A DNA stretch of 64,000 nucleotides from Aquilaria yunnanensis (lineage: Eukaryota; Streptophyta; Magnoliopsida; Malvales; Thymelaeaceae). The stretch spans positions 14,755,001 to 14,819,000 of the forward strand of contig CM077594.1 in the NCBI GenBank assembly GCA_039654915.1. Reading direction: 5' to 3'. The position numbers and the translations under genes are program-made. How positions within the stretch are numbered: the first letter of the stretch is position 1; every line of letters starts with the position of its first letter. Below are positions 52,674 through 64,000 of the stretch, piece by piece. The notes beneath the pieces are model-generated. The model did no database searches, was not told the DNA's origin, and saw only the letters and a program-made list of their open reading frames with translations.

Positions 52674-53432
52674 GGTAAAAGAGATAAATTTGTCACTAAA
52701 CTATAGGGGGTAGGGTAATTTTGCTACTGAACTTTTTTTATAGGTTGATTTACCATTAATATTTTCATTATGAATAATTTTGTCACTGATTATTAAATTG
52801 AAGGAATATTCTGTTTGCTCAAATTCTAAAGCACAACTCTTAAACTAGTTCTTCTTAATGTACCTAAACCTTTCACCATACTTAAATGAGTCAAAACCCT
52901 ATTTTTGACGACACACCCATATTGTTAAGCATTTTTGTTTTCACATTCCTCATTGTCGCAAAACACCCCTTCATCGCCAATGCCATTGATCCTTTGTTCT
53001 AGACCTGCAATGCTCTAGATTTAGTTTCATTTATATCAATCGAACCATGTTTGATAAGGATTTGTTCTAAGGAATGTTTTCGGGAGCGTTGCTGAGATGT
53101 GTGGATGAGTGGAGGTAACACCTGTGTGGATGGTGGCAAAGGATATAGGGGCTTGTTGAAGCGAAAACGATGGTAAAAATGATAGATTCAAAAATATAGT
53201 TGATAGGATATTAAGTAAAGAAAACTTAAAATTGAAACGTATATTTTTCTCATTCTTTCACATTTGTCATGTTAAGCAATTCTAATGGTTGGTGATAGAT
53301 TTGCTCTAAACCCGAAAAATTAATGGTAAATTTTTACATTAAAAAAAACTAATAATAAATTTATCTATAAAAAAGAATTAGTAATAAAATTACTCCACCC
53401 TATAATTTAATGGCAAATTTGCCACTGTTATC
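52674..53432. mobile_element. Non-autonomous Mutator-like element, 759 bp
   Basis: Terminal inverted repeats of about 85-110 bases. Left: GGTAAAAGAGATAAATTTGT, then CACTAAACTATAGGGGGTAG. Right, reverse-complemented: GATAACAGTGGCAAATTTGC, then CATTAAATTATAGGGTGGAG. Both continue with TAATTTT..TACT and CTTTTTTATAG. A perfect 10-base duplication flanks it. The middle (52800-53250) shows no transposase and no recognisable captured gene. Confidence 0.85.
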
Positions 53433-53600
53433 ATATTTAATGACATAGTTATCAAGTAAGAAGTTACGCAGACATTGTCCTTTCAAGAGTGCAGGATAGA
53501 ATCAAAGGAGAAACATGGAAGGTAGAATAGTGGGTCCCATCATGTGTGCGAGGGTGAAACGGTTGAAAATTTTAAGCTCGTGAATCGTAATAAAAAAATA

Positions 53601-55075
53601 GCCAAAGTGCACCACTGGCCCTCAAACTTGGAGCACTCGGACGAGTTATTCCCTCAACTGCAACTCAGTGCACATGAACCCTCCAACTTACAAAAATATA
53701 GTGACTGAGTCCAAATGGTAATGAGAAAATGGATGACATTAATGTTTTCAAAGTTTAAATACATAAACTATCCCAAGCTTTATTTCTCCGTTATTTTTTA
53801 ACTTAAAAGCTAAAAAATTTTCATCTTACTCGAAAACCTTGTTTAAATTGTATAATAATAATAATAATTTTAAAGGTTAATTATTTTAATGGCCTCAATT
53901 TATGTCTTTTTCGTGCACCAAAAAAATTTATGTTTTTTTATTTTATTTTTTTCATTTTCACTTTTCATAAGTAAAAATGTAGAACACTTAATAACAAACT
54001 AAATTTTCACTTTTTTTAATGGCCATGCATTTTTCAGGTTTTGCAATAGGAAAAGAATGTTTCGATAGTAAAAATTTCATGCTTTTCTATAACCTCCTAA
54101 AATAAGTTTTAACTTTCCATGAAAGGTGTTTAACGTAGCCAATCATCTACAAATTATACAACTATTCTTGAGCTAGAGTACAACCTCTTTTGTTCCTTTA
54201 TACCTTCCAAAATCAGTCACTTTTCTCCTTTAATTTCATTTCAATTAATTTCTTTTCATTTCATTGTCCTTTAGATTTAATTTTTCTAATGTGACCAATT
54301 GAGTGCCCTACTTTCCATCTACTTTCTTTCCTCAATTATTTTCAAAAACCTTTACCAATATATTTTAATCATGTTTCATCCCCACATTTTTTTATTAATA
54401 CTGTTGTTGATCTTCCAATTGCAGTTATATAAAACACTTCAAAGCCATTAGGAGTCTATTCTTTATTTTCTTTTTTCTTTTCGAATGAAGCTTGTTCTTT
54501 ATTATTTTCTACAGTTGCTTTCTAAAGATCCATCATATAGGGCCATTAGTGGTAACTAGTTAGAAGGAGATAGCTTCATTATCTTTGTGTCAATAAGCTG
54601 GGAGTCTTGTTCAAGTAGTTATTCAAATCTTGAATTTTAGTTCATACCTCAGGTAGAGCTTGTTTATCTACATTTTTATGGCAAATTATAGAAAGCATGA
54701 TTTTCTTGATTGTGTGTTATTCATTTTATTTATGAGAAGTAAAAAACAAAAAAAAACAAAATGTAAAACTGAAACATCACCTTACATACTCTAATGATGA
54801 TGATGATGATGATTATTATTATTATTATTCACACAAGGTTTGGTATTAAGGTGCAAAATTTTAAGGTTTTAAATTTAAAAATTAGAGAGTGATAAAGCTT
54901 AGGGATCGATTTAAGTATTTTTACTTTAAAAATATTAACGTCATCCATTTGCCATTAGATTGTGGACTAAGTTGCTCTATTTTTACAAGTTTGAGCGCTC
55001 ATCTGCACTAACTTGGAGTTGAGGGACTAACTCGCCGAGCACTCCAAGTTTGAGGGCCAGTGGCGCACTTTGACC
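53601..55075. mobile_element. Non-autonomous Mutator-like element with about 145-bp ends, 1475 bp
   Basis: The left end GCCAAAGTGCACCACTGGCC and, reverse-complemented from the right, GGTCAAAGTGCGCCACTGGC start inverted repeats that match over about 145 bases (CCTCAAACTTGGAG, GAGTTA-TCCCTCAACT, AATGGATGAC). Flanks TAAAAAAATA (53591-53600) and CTAAAAAATA (55076-55085) fit a 9-10 base duplication that differs by one A. The interior is AT-rich with a GAT/ATT microsatellite at about 54795-54829. No transposase. Confidence 0.85.
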
Positions 55076-55089
55076 CTAAAAAATAGTGC

Positions 55090-55780
55090 TTGTGATGTGA
55101 TGGTGTTCGTATTTCAGGGCATGCGGCAGCGGAGAGACATACCCCTAAGGTTAAATAGACCTTTCCGTTGAACAGACTCACTCGCCCTTAGTGGGCGTGG
55201 ATAATTTCTAAATCTTTTTTCCTCTTTAATTATACTGGTAATATAGATAATTCTTTATTCTTTTATTATATATTCATCTATGTGGCATGGGATATCCGGA
55301 TATGTAAGTGAAGGTAGATTATTTAAAGATTTGAATTATGTGACGGATAATAGATATTATGAACAGATCACGTTTAATGTTTGTCATCTGTCATACACTG
55401 GTTTCTCATTACATAATCTAGTGAATTATTTTTAAAATCTTTACTTATTAAAATAACAAGCAACCAAATGAAGTCAAGGTTTAAAAAAAAGAGAAATAAT
55501 ACTGAATTTGCACATATGAGTAAATAATATTGAATTGGCACATCTCATAATGAAATAGTAAAAAATATTGAATTTTCATTTCTCATAATGAAAAAAATCA
55601 AGGTACAAATTTGTAAAACTATGATAGAAAAATTTAAATAAAAAGAGAAAGTTTTTTTGGTGACTAATGTGAAAATTCCTAACTCTCTTTCTACAGGAAA
55701 TTTCATTTTCAATAAATAAGTTTTTTTATTTTGGAAAATAATTAATTAAGACTTTTGATAATTATGACGTAAACAAATGC

Positions 55781-55822
<42 letters not shown>

Positions 55823-56990
55823 CGTGCGCGCGCGCCCCGCTGTTGCCGCAAATGAATGGCCAGATCATTTTGGTTTTATAGCTTTGGTTTAATAGGTTTT
55901 TAGGCTAGCCCATAGACTTCAAATTTGGTGATAAACCTGAATGCCCATAAAGTTGCTCAATTTTACAAGTTTAACCAAATATAAGAAAGTACAGCTCTTT
56001 TATTGATGGGGTTCTATTTCGAATAAGCAGATGGTGACTCTCTGTCTGCGTAATGAGTTAGAATCTTTCCACTGACTGAACGGTGGAGAAATCCGAACAG
56101 GCGGAGGAGGAGAGCATCTGCTTACGTAGTCCAGGCGGTGGAACTTTGCAAAAGTGGTGGCATCGTCCTTTACCGGCGGCGGGGTTGTCGCGGATTCCAT
56201 TTTGAACCTGATTTTTGCTGGAGATCCACTACAGCAGCCCACGTTATCCTCATTCGAGCTGAAGTTCGAGCTCCTCAGTGTCTGGTTAGGTCAATTGTAA
56301 TTCCATTTCCTGACCTACTGAGTTTCGTGGCCGATGGTGAGGTTTTTGTTCAAACAGGAGCCAACCTCTTTTCTCAGGTAAGGATGGATGGATTTAGAGT
56401 TTTTTTGGTCTTTCCATTACAAAATTTTTAGCTCTTCTCCACCCAAATTGTAAGTAGCTCCACTGCCTTCCACACGAAATCGGCTGTTGCACATGGTCAA
56501 GGTTTTTTTTATGTGTCATTAATGGCTTCTGTTAGTTTCGGGTTCACGGCTTCCTTTACCTGAGTTTTTTTATGTGTCATTAATGGCTCCTGTTAGTTTT
56601 GGGGTCACGACTTCCTTTACCTGAATTTACATGTGCTATTGATGCTTCATTGGTTCTTTATTGCTGCGTCCTCCATATTTGCTCTGCAACATGTCACATT
56701 GTTAGTGCCTGTCACCATTGTTTGTATATGAATCCATGTATGTTTGTTTATCAAATGGCCTCCGTTGCATTGGTTTGGTCATTTCTATGGCATCATGTTC
56801 AAATGTATTGTTACTCTTGACAAAGTAGAGTATGGTCAGTGCATCCTTTTGTTATTTGACGGTTATATGTGCATGCGTTAATTTTGCATGACGGGTCCAA
56901 TTAACCTTATTATTCATGGTTATTGTAATTGTCCGTTGTACATATGTAATGTGGCTAATAACCTTTTGTGATTAGTGTTTACATATGTTA
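55090..56990. other. Intergenic stretch, no gene identified
   Basis: An (AT)n run at about 55783-55820 passes into (GTGC/GC)n to 55836. The open frame at 56138-56431 (+) matches no family I know. A 66-base tandem duplication with ATGTGTCATTAATGGCT(T/C)CTGTTAGTTT is at about 56502-56633. This may be the outer part of the Harbinger element that follows, but its ends were not found. Confidence 0.35.
56502..56633 (+). repeat. Two-copy tandem repeat, unit about 66 bases
   Basis: Two adjacent copies of TTTTTTTATGTGTCATTAATGG...TTTAGTT(T)CGGG/GGGGTCACGRCTTCCTTTACCTGA differ at a few positions. Confidence 0.7.
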
Positions 56991-56999
56991 TGTGAGAAA

Positions 57000-58365
57000 A
57001 TGTGAGGGGTGTTTTATAAATGGGGCAGGGCTTAGTCAGAGAGCCAAACTGCTCTAGATTCTTGTCATCCTGTTTCACATTCTGGGCCCCGTCAAGATAG
57101 GGCCAAATGGGATCACACTGCCACCATTGTGTTCTGTCGAATAGCTGCACATGTTGTTACTCTTGGCCATGTTGATGGTGGAAATCTGACCAAGTTTGGT
57201 TGGCAAATGATACTTCAATAGTTCTGCACCGAGACAGGAAGGCAATGCACAATGGACCAAATAAAAAACAAATTTTGATCTCTAAAGATACAGTGGCGGC
57301 ATTGGAAATTTGGAAGCAACTACTTGGGTCTACTATGGGTTTTGGTTGGGACCCAAGTACGGATACAATTGCTGCAGATGATGACTGGCGGGCGAGCCAT
57401 ATTTAGGTATATTGAGCTTAAGGGCATAAGGTCTTTGATTAATATTGAGTCTTTTTTGTTTTTTTAAATATATTAATGTTTTTGTTATGTTTCTTGTGGG
57501 GGCTTAAAATCATGACAACTTTATATCTTTGTTCTTGTAGGTGTCACCCAATGTTGCTCTGCTTCGAAACATAGAGTTGCAAAATTAGGATGATTTTTGT
57601 TGAATGTTTGGTCCAAGTAAAGACTTCTCAGCATATGGTCACTTATCCCAACCCCTGATTCACAGAGATGTCAGCTTGGGATGTCATCTCGGTGCCACTA
57701 ATGTTCATTCCCACATAGGCCGCCTTCATCAGTTGTCCACTCCGTGGTACATTTTTAGTGTGGTGGGTACGGGATTCAGACATCCACTATGGTTCATGGA
57801 TCCTAGGCTCCTTCTCCAGACGTCCCTACTGATAATACAGACGAGAGCACCCTTGTTGAGACTCAGGTCACCCCTCCTATGGTTGACCATTCATCTCCTC
57901 ACCTACGACGTTCTAACTCCTCACCACTACTCAGAAATAGATGCAGCCCTAGTGCTTCTTTCCAGCTACTTGAGGGAATGGCTGGATATGTTTTTATTGA
58001 TGCCAAAGGTTCTAGTAGTGGAAAGAGGGCCCGAACCCGTGGAAGGGATCCTGATGATACATGGCGGATGTTGTCCATTCTTTGAGCTAGTTAGGACCAT
58101 CTTAGTGATATATCTAGTGCTTCTGCTTCGAGATGTGCTGACACTTCTATTGGGACGGTGATGGCCATTATTTCCAAGCTCCTATGTATAACAGTTGGGG
58201 ACCGTACTTGGATTGCTGCTTCTAGGTTGCTCACCCAGGATTCGATGCTGAGGGAGTGCTTTGTCTATGGATGTGTCACACCGGCTGTCTGTTTGGCTTG
58301 GTTGGAGGCTGAGATTGGACGTGCCAAGGAGGTAGGGTTATTCAAGGGAGTTCCGGGCATGTGAT
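57000..58365 (+). pseudogene. Decayed Myb/SANT-like ORF1 of a PIF/Harbinger element
   Basis: Plus-strand frames broken by stops. The clearest piece, 57200-57406, gives EIWKQLLGSTMGFGWDPSTD followed by TIAADDDWRASH, the signature end of the plant Myb/SANT-like domain (PF12776) seen in PIF/Harbinger ORF1 proteins and their host relatives. Later pieces (57879-58085 with a KRARTRG basic cluster, and 58090-58365) fit the C-terminal half. A TAA-free frame cannot be assembled, so it is inactive. Confidence 0.62.
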
Positions 58366-58604
58366 GTGATTGCCTTTAGTTATAGTCACATTGTCGTTTT
58401 AGTCATTCTAATTTCATTTACTAGTGTTCGTCGATTGTGCTGCTGTTAGAACTTGACTGTTGTGTTAGTTCTTTCTTCCCGGTTGTTACTTGTTAGAGCT
58501 TACGTCGCACATGTCTTATTGTGATGTTGTAATAAATGCGTGCATGAGTTACGGTGTTAAAGACTTGATTTTTACTCTGGTGATTTGAAACTATTTTGTT
58601 TGTT

Positions 58605-59745
58605 AATGCAGATGTCATCACCGTTAGGCCTGGGTGTGAATTTAGACATTCCATGGGTCACATCACCTGATTCACCCCCTAATTCTTTGCCAAGAGGTTT
58701 CCAAGTGGAGGATGATGTCGACGTAGAGGAGGTATGCCATCATCACATCATCCAGCTTGCTGCTGGGTCACCTATTACATGGGTGATTAGGGTCAATTTG
58801 TTTTGTCTAAAGTCAACTAATTTTTTTTAATTTTTACATCTTTTTTGTTTGAAACTAAGTTTATTTGAAAGTCAATGTTATGTAGATGTAATAATCAATT
58901 TGAAAGTAAATTTTAGGATGTTAAATTTTTATAATTTTTTATTTTTTAAGGCTTGAAATTAGAAAAATTCATAAAAATTTAGTAAAATTATAAAAATTGT
59001 ATTTTCAATTGATTATTATAGCTACATAATATTGACTTTTAATTAAAATTAGTTTCAAGTAAAAAAGATGTAAAAATAAAAATAAGTCATTATGTAGTCA
59101 ATTCACTAAAGTTAAAACGAATTGAGTGTAAGATATGGAGTTTAGACCCCAACATAAGGAGCTCATTTTTCACAGGAACTCAATATTTCTTCCACCTGGA
59201 TCAGAATGAAAGTAAGTTCTTTGAAAGGTTTCACATGTCAAAACAATGTGGATTCATAGTGATTTGTTTAATAACCATAATCTATGGAGCTCCCATTTAG
59301 TTGCATCGTATGAGGGTTTAGCCATGTTTCTCACGGTGTGTGCTCAAGGTTTCAAATATCGTAATGTTACGCAAGTGTTCCCGTATTTAACAGACATGAT
59401 TTGTAGATGCTTTTGTCAAGTTCTAGCTTCGGTCATAGTACTTACTGTTGCAATTATCCGTCGTAGTGAAGGGTAGATAAGTGATGTGCATCATCATGTG
59501 GCATCTACTTTGGGGGGATTTCTCTGATGTAGTGGGTGCTATAGATTGGAGTCATGTAGGAGACATTTTCCCTCGAATGGAAAGGTAATTCTATTGGGGC
59601 CAGTCTGGATGACTGATGCAAAATGTACTAGTAGCTTGTGACTTTAACATGATGTACACTCATGTCTATGCAGGGACCCCAGGTTCAGTGCACGACAGCT
59701 ATGTTTTTAGGTTTGTCGAGAACAACCAGCGTCGTCTTTCCCTAA
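58605..59745 (+). pseudogene. Decayed PIF/Harbinger transposase (DDE_Tnp_4)
   Basis: Plus-strand frames with several stops and shifts. 59303-59476 gives LAMFLTVCAQGFKYRNVTQV and then an SVI-rich helix, the typical helix-turn-helix region before the catalytic core. 59530-59740 gives DVVGAIDWSHVGD (first catalytic D) and ACDFNMMYTHVYAGTPGSVHDSYVF (second D in GSVHDS), split here into short quotes. The reading passes in-frame stops at about 59594 and 59612. The foldback MITE at 58790-59128 lies in the middle of this region. Without ends or an intact protein it is a relic. Confidence 0.7.
58790..59128. mobile_element. Foldback MITE, family copy D, inside the Harbinger relic
   Basis: Left GGGTCAATTTGTTTTGTCTAA and reverse-complemented right CACTCAATTCGTTTTAACTT. 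TA dinucleotides flank it (58788-58789 and 59129-59130). Internal motifs AACTAAGTTTATTTGAAAGT, GATGTAATAATCAATTTGAAAG and their inverse copies match copy C. Confidence 0.7.
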
Positions 59746-59749
59746 CCCC

Positions 59750-61285
59750 CTAACTAAGATTTGGAGGAGATGCCTGTATTGGCCACTAAGATGGTTTAAC
59801 AAGTTCTTAAGATGGACCATGGTCCACGGGTAATCAAAAGCGTCATGCATTTGATAATGAATAGCCTTCCATCCAGCTCAGGTGAAGGATTCTCTGTCAA
59901 ATTCTCCTTGACTATACACTTTCATTGCAAACTTTAGAAACTGATCAGTCCCCTCCAATGTCCCAAAAAGTGACGTATAATATAGGGAACGACTTCCTCA
60001 TCCCAATTTGGATTAAACAAATGGAAGACTTAATCCGCCATTGGAAGCTTTTCTAAATGCCAATATGAATAATGTTAGCAGATGAACAATTAATGCTAAC
60101 TGATAGTGAATCCATCCAAGTACTAGTAAGCTACACTTTAAAAGTATGGTTATTCAACAATAAGAGACAAGTTGGATGTATGTTGTTAGCCATTTAGGTT
60201 TGGGCTCCACAAGTCCTCAACACAGGCCTTAACACACTCAACACAAACTGGTTATCATCTCATTTCCGTGCACATCCAATGCCTGAACAACTCTGTCCAT
60301 AAATATATTGGAAGAAACCTTTGTCAAAGTTGTTTGATCAAATTATGGTACAAATAGGGGTTGCATGAATAGTACATAAAGGATATATGGAAATTGGATG
60401 AGCTAAAAAAGGCTTACTAGGGATGTTGTTGGGAAGGCGGTGGTCGATGAAGACCCAACCATAAAAGTTCACAATGATCTTGGTTTCCACGGCTAGCCAT
60501 AAATGGCGGTAGCTGAACAACCGTTTCGATGAATATGGGACTTGTTAGAATTAGCTTAGGAATCCACAAATAGTAACAAATATACATTAAGAAAAATGGG
60601 AAAGTCGACTCACTCGGCTAGCAGAATTAGACACTCAAAGTACGGAGGGAAGGTAACTAGAAAAGCGATAACAGCTTCACTTCGAAGCTTGAAGCTACTT
60701 GGGTTGGTGGATGGGGAAAAGATGAGGTCAGCTGAACACGTGGGAACACTTTTAACTCCATTTGGTAAGACCATATAAAAAGAAAGAGTAACCAAGGGCA
60801 AATACAGGAAGAAAATGTGGGCCAATGTTGCCACATTAACAAATTAAAGAAAAAACACAATAAATGGGTTGTATTTACCCTGGTCGAACAAGCCCAAAAT
60901 TATGAAAGACCTGTTTGGATGTTGGGGCCCACATGAATTGTTCTACTATGAAATTAAGATGCCTTGAGACACCATTTAAATTAATGAGCTTAAAATGCTT
61001 GTCATGCAATTAGAATAAAAACAGATTAATAACTACATGTTCTTAAGGGTGGGGCCACTAGAATCATTTAAGCGCGCACAAAATTTCAACCAAAGTAAGT
61101 GTGTGTATCTAAGGTGGCTCTCACTCACGTTCACCAATTCAGCATTTCTGCTAATATTTGGGTAAAAAAAATAGAAAAACAAAAAGAGAAGGGTGCCTAA
61201 TTGCAAAGGAAATTGAAAATTTGGTATCATTCCAATAAAAGATGGTTAAGTGATAAGCTTCTTGAAATTCAGTCAATATAAGATA
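59750..61285. other. Intergenic stretch after the Harbinger relic
   Basis: No gene recognised. It may hold the outer part of the Harbinger element. The open frame at 60596-60778 (+) matches nothing I know. Confidence 0.35.
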
Positions 61286-61508
61286 AATGTAAAAAATTAA
61301 TTGGTGAATTGGTCACCAATAGATTGGTATTTTACTTTTTGGTGACTAACTGTTAACTGAAATGTCAGTTACTAAAAACTTATTCATTGTTGTCTTTGTG
61401 ACTAATTGATGACCAATATTGATCGTCAATCAGTTGCTAAAGACATCTTGATGACCAATTTTCTCCGTTTACCCATCTAATTGAAAATTTTCATTTTTTT
61501 TTATAGTG
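61286..61508. mobile_element. Candidate CACTA-element terminus
   Basis: Repeated GGTGACTAAT/TTGGTCACCAAT-type motifs in both orientations (61303-61440) precede TTTTTTATAGTG, whose reverse complement, CACTATAAAAAA, looks like a CACTA end. The other end of the element was not found, so this is either a fragment or a MITE of similar build. Confidence 0.38.
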
Positions 61509-61875
61509 AGTGATTACTATTGTATTTTTTTTTTGTTTGAAGAATGGGAAGGGGATGGTACAACCAGTGCGAGTTCTTTACCTCCATAAAAGTTCAAGGT
61601 CCAGTTTTCCCTTATTACTTAAGCGGCAAATGCTCACATGCTTCAGCTACGGTTAATCATTAAATGTTATTATGCTCTAGGCTATAGGTAACTCCCGTAC
61701 ATTAAGTACTTCAGTACTTGAAATGCGACTGGTAGCTTTTCTTTTAAGGGTGAGCAGTTGTTGTCTATAATTCAGTAGCTTTCACTGTTTCGCTTTTTTT
61801 TTTCTTAATTACCTGAAAGCATGTTACAAGTGAAAGTAATAGGAGTAGTAGCAGTTTGTCAGGAAAGGTAGAAGA

Positions 61876-61984
61876 TTAATGATCCGTTTCTGAAAATTTA
61901 GAGGGCCTCTTAGCTACATTAGCAATTGTAGGTATTCCATCTTGACAAGGGTTGGATTCAAACATAAGCTACTTACATGACAAG
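61876..61984 (+). repeat. Left copy of a 108-bp direct repeat
   Basis: It matches 62145-62252 at most positions: TCCRYTTCTGAAAATKTARAGGGC, CTACATTARCAATTGTAGGT, AAGCTACTTACATGACAAG. Confidence 0.75.
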
Positions 61985-62140
61985 TTTTTAATATAATTGA
62001 TCTTTTATATAAACTATATTATTTAGACAAGAAATTTTAAGTTTTCGGTAGGATCTTAAGATCTACGATCTGATCTTATAATCTCAATTTTACACGACAA
62101 AAAATGATCTTGGGTAAGATCTCGATCTTAACAACCTTGA
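61985..62140 (-). repeat. Copy of the GATC-rich dispersed repeat, inverse to 47912-48035
   Basis: It lies exactly between the two copies of the direct repeat. Reverse-complemented, it shares TTGTCGTG, AGATCNTAGATCTTAAGATC and AAAATTTCTTGTCTAAATAATATA with the 47.9 kb copy. Confidence 0.55.
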
Positions 62141-62144
62141 ATTA

Positions 62145-62252
62145 ATTATCCACTTCTGAAAATGTAAAGGGCTTCTAAGCTACATTAACAATTGTAGGTA
62201 TTCCACCTTGATAAGGGTTGGATTAAAAAACAAGCTACTTACATGACAAGTG
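62145..62252 (+). repeat. Right copy of a 108-bp direct repeat
   Basis: Partner of 61876-61984. Confidence 0.75.
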
Positions 62253-62259
62253 TCCCTTT

Positions 62260-63050
62260 TTATTGATTTGCTTGAATTGCAGCGACTGCTGTATACAATT
62301 TTAAACATACCTGCCTAGTAATATAATTGCAAGCAAAAATTGGCTGCATGATTCGTACGGTGTACATATTAATTCAAGAAAGGGGGCTCAACCTTGGCAT
62401 GATTCCAAGCAAAAAGGGACAAAGGTATTTTCAGTTTCCAGCTTCTTCTTGTTGATCCCCACCTAATCACTTACATCTCCTCTCTTTACACGCCCACTCA
62501 TATGCTTATATACGTACACATGCAAATACACAATATCGACCATGTAAATGTGGGAATTTTCGTACATAAAATTCCAAATAATATGTAAAACACATTCAAC
62601 TTGTATTGCTTTTTTTTTTTTTTTGGAAGATCTAGCTAGAGAGTTTAATTAGACTGCAAAATGAGAGGCAATGATTCCTTCTTCCATTGACCCAACCTCC
62701 ATTTTTAAAGATTTTTTTTTTTTAACAATTAGATTAGTTTGTAGTGTGCTGCCTGGTTCCTTATGTACTGTTATTTTTGTATTGCACAACAACATTAGTT
62801 TGATGCACCCTATAAAAGAAGAAGAAGGAGAAGAAGATTATTCAATGTAAATAAGAACATGAGTCTAATGGTAATGGTAATGACACTAGCAACTTACTTC
62901 AAAACTTTACAATTTATGAGAGATTGGAAGAAAAATGTTTTCTTGGTGGATATTGTTCTTTATTACTTTTCTTCACATTTTTTACCTTAATTATTCTTAG
63001 TATCTCTGAATATAAAGTATGATTAATGAAGAAATAAAAGTTGAGGAATC
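62260..63050. other. AT-rich intergenic stretch, no gene seen
   Basis: It contains T-runs at about 62610-62623 and 62710-62722 and an (AAG)n run at about 62818-62836. No gene. Confidence 0.35.
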
Positions 63051-63059
63051 CTACCAATG

Positions 63060-63158
63060 TTTATTGGTTCAAGGGTAAAGAGCTTGATTCTCTTTAAATA
63101 AGATTTTGGGCTCGAATTTTATGAATGATGCACACACGTGCTAGGAGAGCTTTACTTG
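63060..63158 (+). mobile_element. Possible SINE head fragment
   Basis: GGTTCAAGGGTAAAGAGCTTGATTCTC and TTTGGGCTCGAATTTTATG resemble box A and box B of a tRNA-derived SINE at normal spacing. The tail is missing and a foldback MITE follows at once. Weak evidence. Confidence 0.3.
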
Positions 63159-63160
63159 TA

Positions 63161-63470
63161 AAGTGGGTCCATTTTAACTCAATCTAAATGGTTTATTTTT
63201 ATTTTATATTATTTTTATTCAGAACTAAATTTATTTAGAAACTAATATTATATAAGTGTAATAATCCATTCAAAATAATTTTATTAAATTTTTAAAAAAC
63301 TTTCTTCTTTAATGCCCAAAAGAAAAAAAATTCATTAATATTTAATTTTTAATAGATTATTACACCTACATAATATTAGCTTTTTAATTACATTGATTTC
63401 AAGTAAAAAAAATATAAAAATTTATAAAAAAATAAGTTAAAGTTAAATTGATTTAAGTAAAAACCACTGG
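63161..63470. mobile_element. Foldback MITE, family copy E, partly decayed
   Basis: It shares CTAAATTTATTTAGAAACTAATATTATATAAGTGTAATAATCCATTC-type motifs and the inverse GATTATTACACCTACATAATATT with copies A-D. The right end is eroded. Confidence 0.55.
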
Positions 63471-63479
63471 GGGTGACGG

Positions 63480-64000
63480 GAGACGGTGGGGTATAGAAGA
63501 AAAGTTGGAGAAATGATAATGTAGAAATGGCGATGGAATTGATTAGAATGCAAGGGAGCAAGTTTGAGAGGGAAAGGCCCAAAAGAGGGAAAGTATTAGG
63601 CAGCCCATTTGCTGCTCTGCGAATTCGGCCACGTGCGGGGGAGGACCAACGGGGTTCGGCCTCGCATCCCAATCTGCACATTGCGTATCCTCTCCGGACA
63701 ACAACGTCCAACCGATTCCATGCCTTTTCCATACTTAATTCACATTTATAATTTTCAATTCAGAACTTGGCCTACCCGCTGACATTAACATACCCTGAAT
63801 TTGAAATATGAAGTCATCCTCCCCTATTTTTAAACTCTTCCAAGGAAACAAGAATAAAATGTTCCAATGATCTTAAAATTATTAGGGTGCATGATCTAAT
63901 AAATATTAAATTTTTAAATTCCACATACAGGTTAGTATATGCAATTAGTAATGTGGCAAACAATAATCGAAGCCCAAATCCACGAAACCCAAGAACCACA
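63480..64000. other. Right edge of the window, less AT-rich block with unassigned open frame
   Basis: 63480-63730 is clearly richer in GC than its surroundings and has a CACGTG G-box at about 63631 (GCCACGTGCGG). The open frames on both strands (63527-63751 plus and 63388-63732 minus) match nothing I know. It could be the promoter or first exon of a gene beyond the window. Confidence 0.3.

Overview
This window is nuclear DNA from a flowering plant. The evidence is intron-rich genes whose products match plant families, plant-type MITEs, hAT, Mutator-like and Harbinger elements, LTR-element remnants, and an AT-rich background without the GC gradient typical of grass genes. The species cannot be named from the sequence; a non-grass angiosperm is the best guess.

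Four protein-coding host genes and one tRNA gene can be supported. (1) A small unnamed plant protein at 1491-1775 (+). (2) The GID8 subunit of the CTLH E3 ubiquitin ligase at 2482-4098 (-), five coding exons, 224 aa. (3) A SNF2-RING helicase-like protein of the CHR27/CHR28 type at 15715-23357 (+), twelve coding exons, 1255 aa. (4) tRNA-Gln(CUG) at 31730-31801 (+). (5) A serine carboxypeptidase closest to SCPL31 at 38224-43263 (+), ten exons, 482 aa, complete catalytic triad. I built the exon models by hand from GT/AG sites and reading phase. All junctions keep frame, and the three spliced proteins run uninterrupted.

Most of the rest is transposon-derived. The best-preserved element is an apparently complete autonomous hAT transposon at 43889-47466 with an unbroken transposase, matching ends and a perfect target duplication. 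Around it lie: two elements whose ends carry a TATGTCTAATTAGACATA-type palindrome (7.7-11.6 kb and 28.35-29.68 kb); three Mutator-like elements with long inverted repeats and no transposase (27.34-27.80, 52.67-53.43 and 53.60-55.08 kb); five copies of one ~340-bp foldback MITE; smaller MITEs in introns; a coding-less LTR element with tandem repeats that was itself hit by two later insertions (48.8-52.6 kb); a decayed PIF/Harbinger element (57.0-59.75 kb); and tRNA-derived SINE candidates.

The host genes do not form a pathway. The region reads as ordinary genes in a matrix of nested mobile DNA. I saw no gene cluster or clearly new biochemical system. The points most worth following are the intact hAT element and the palindrome-ended element family.
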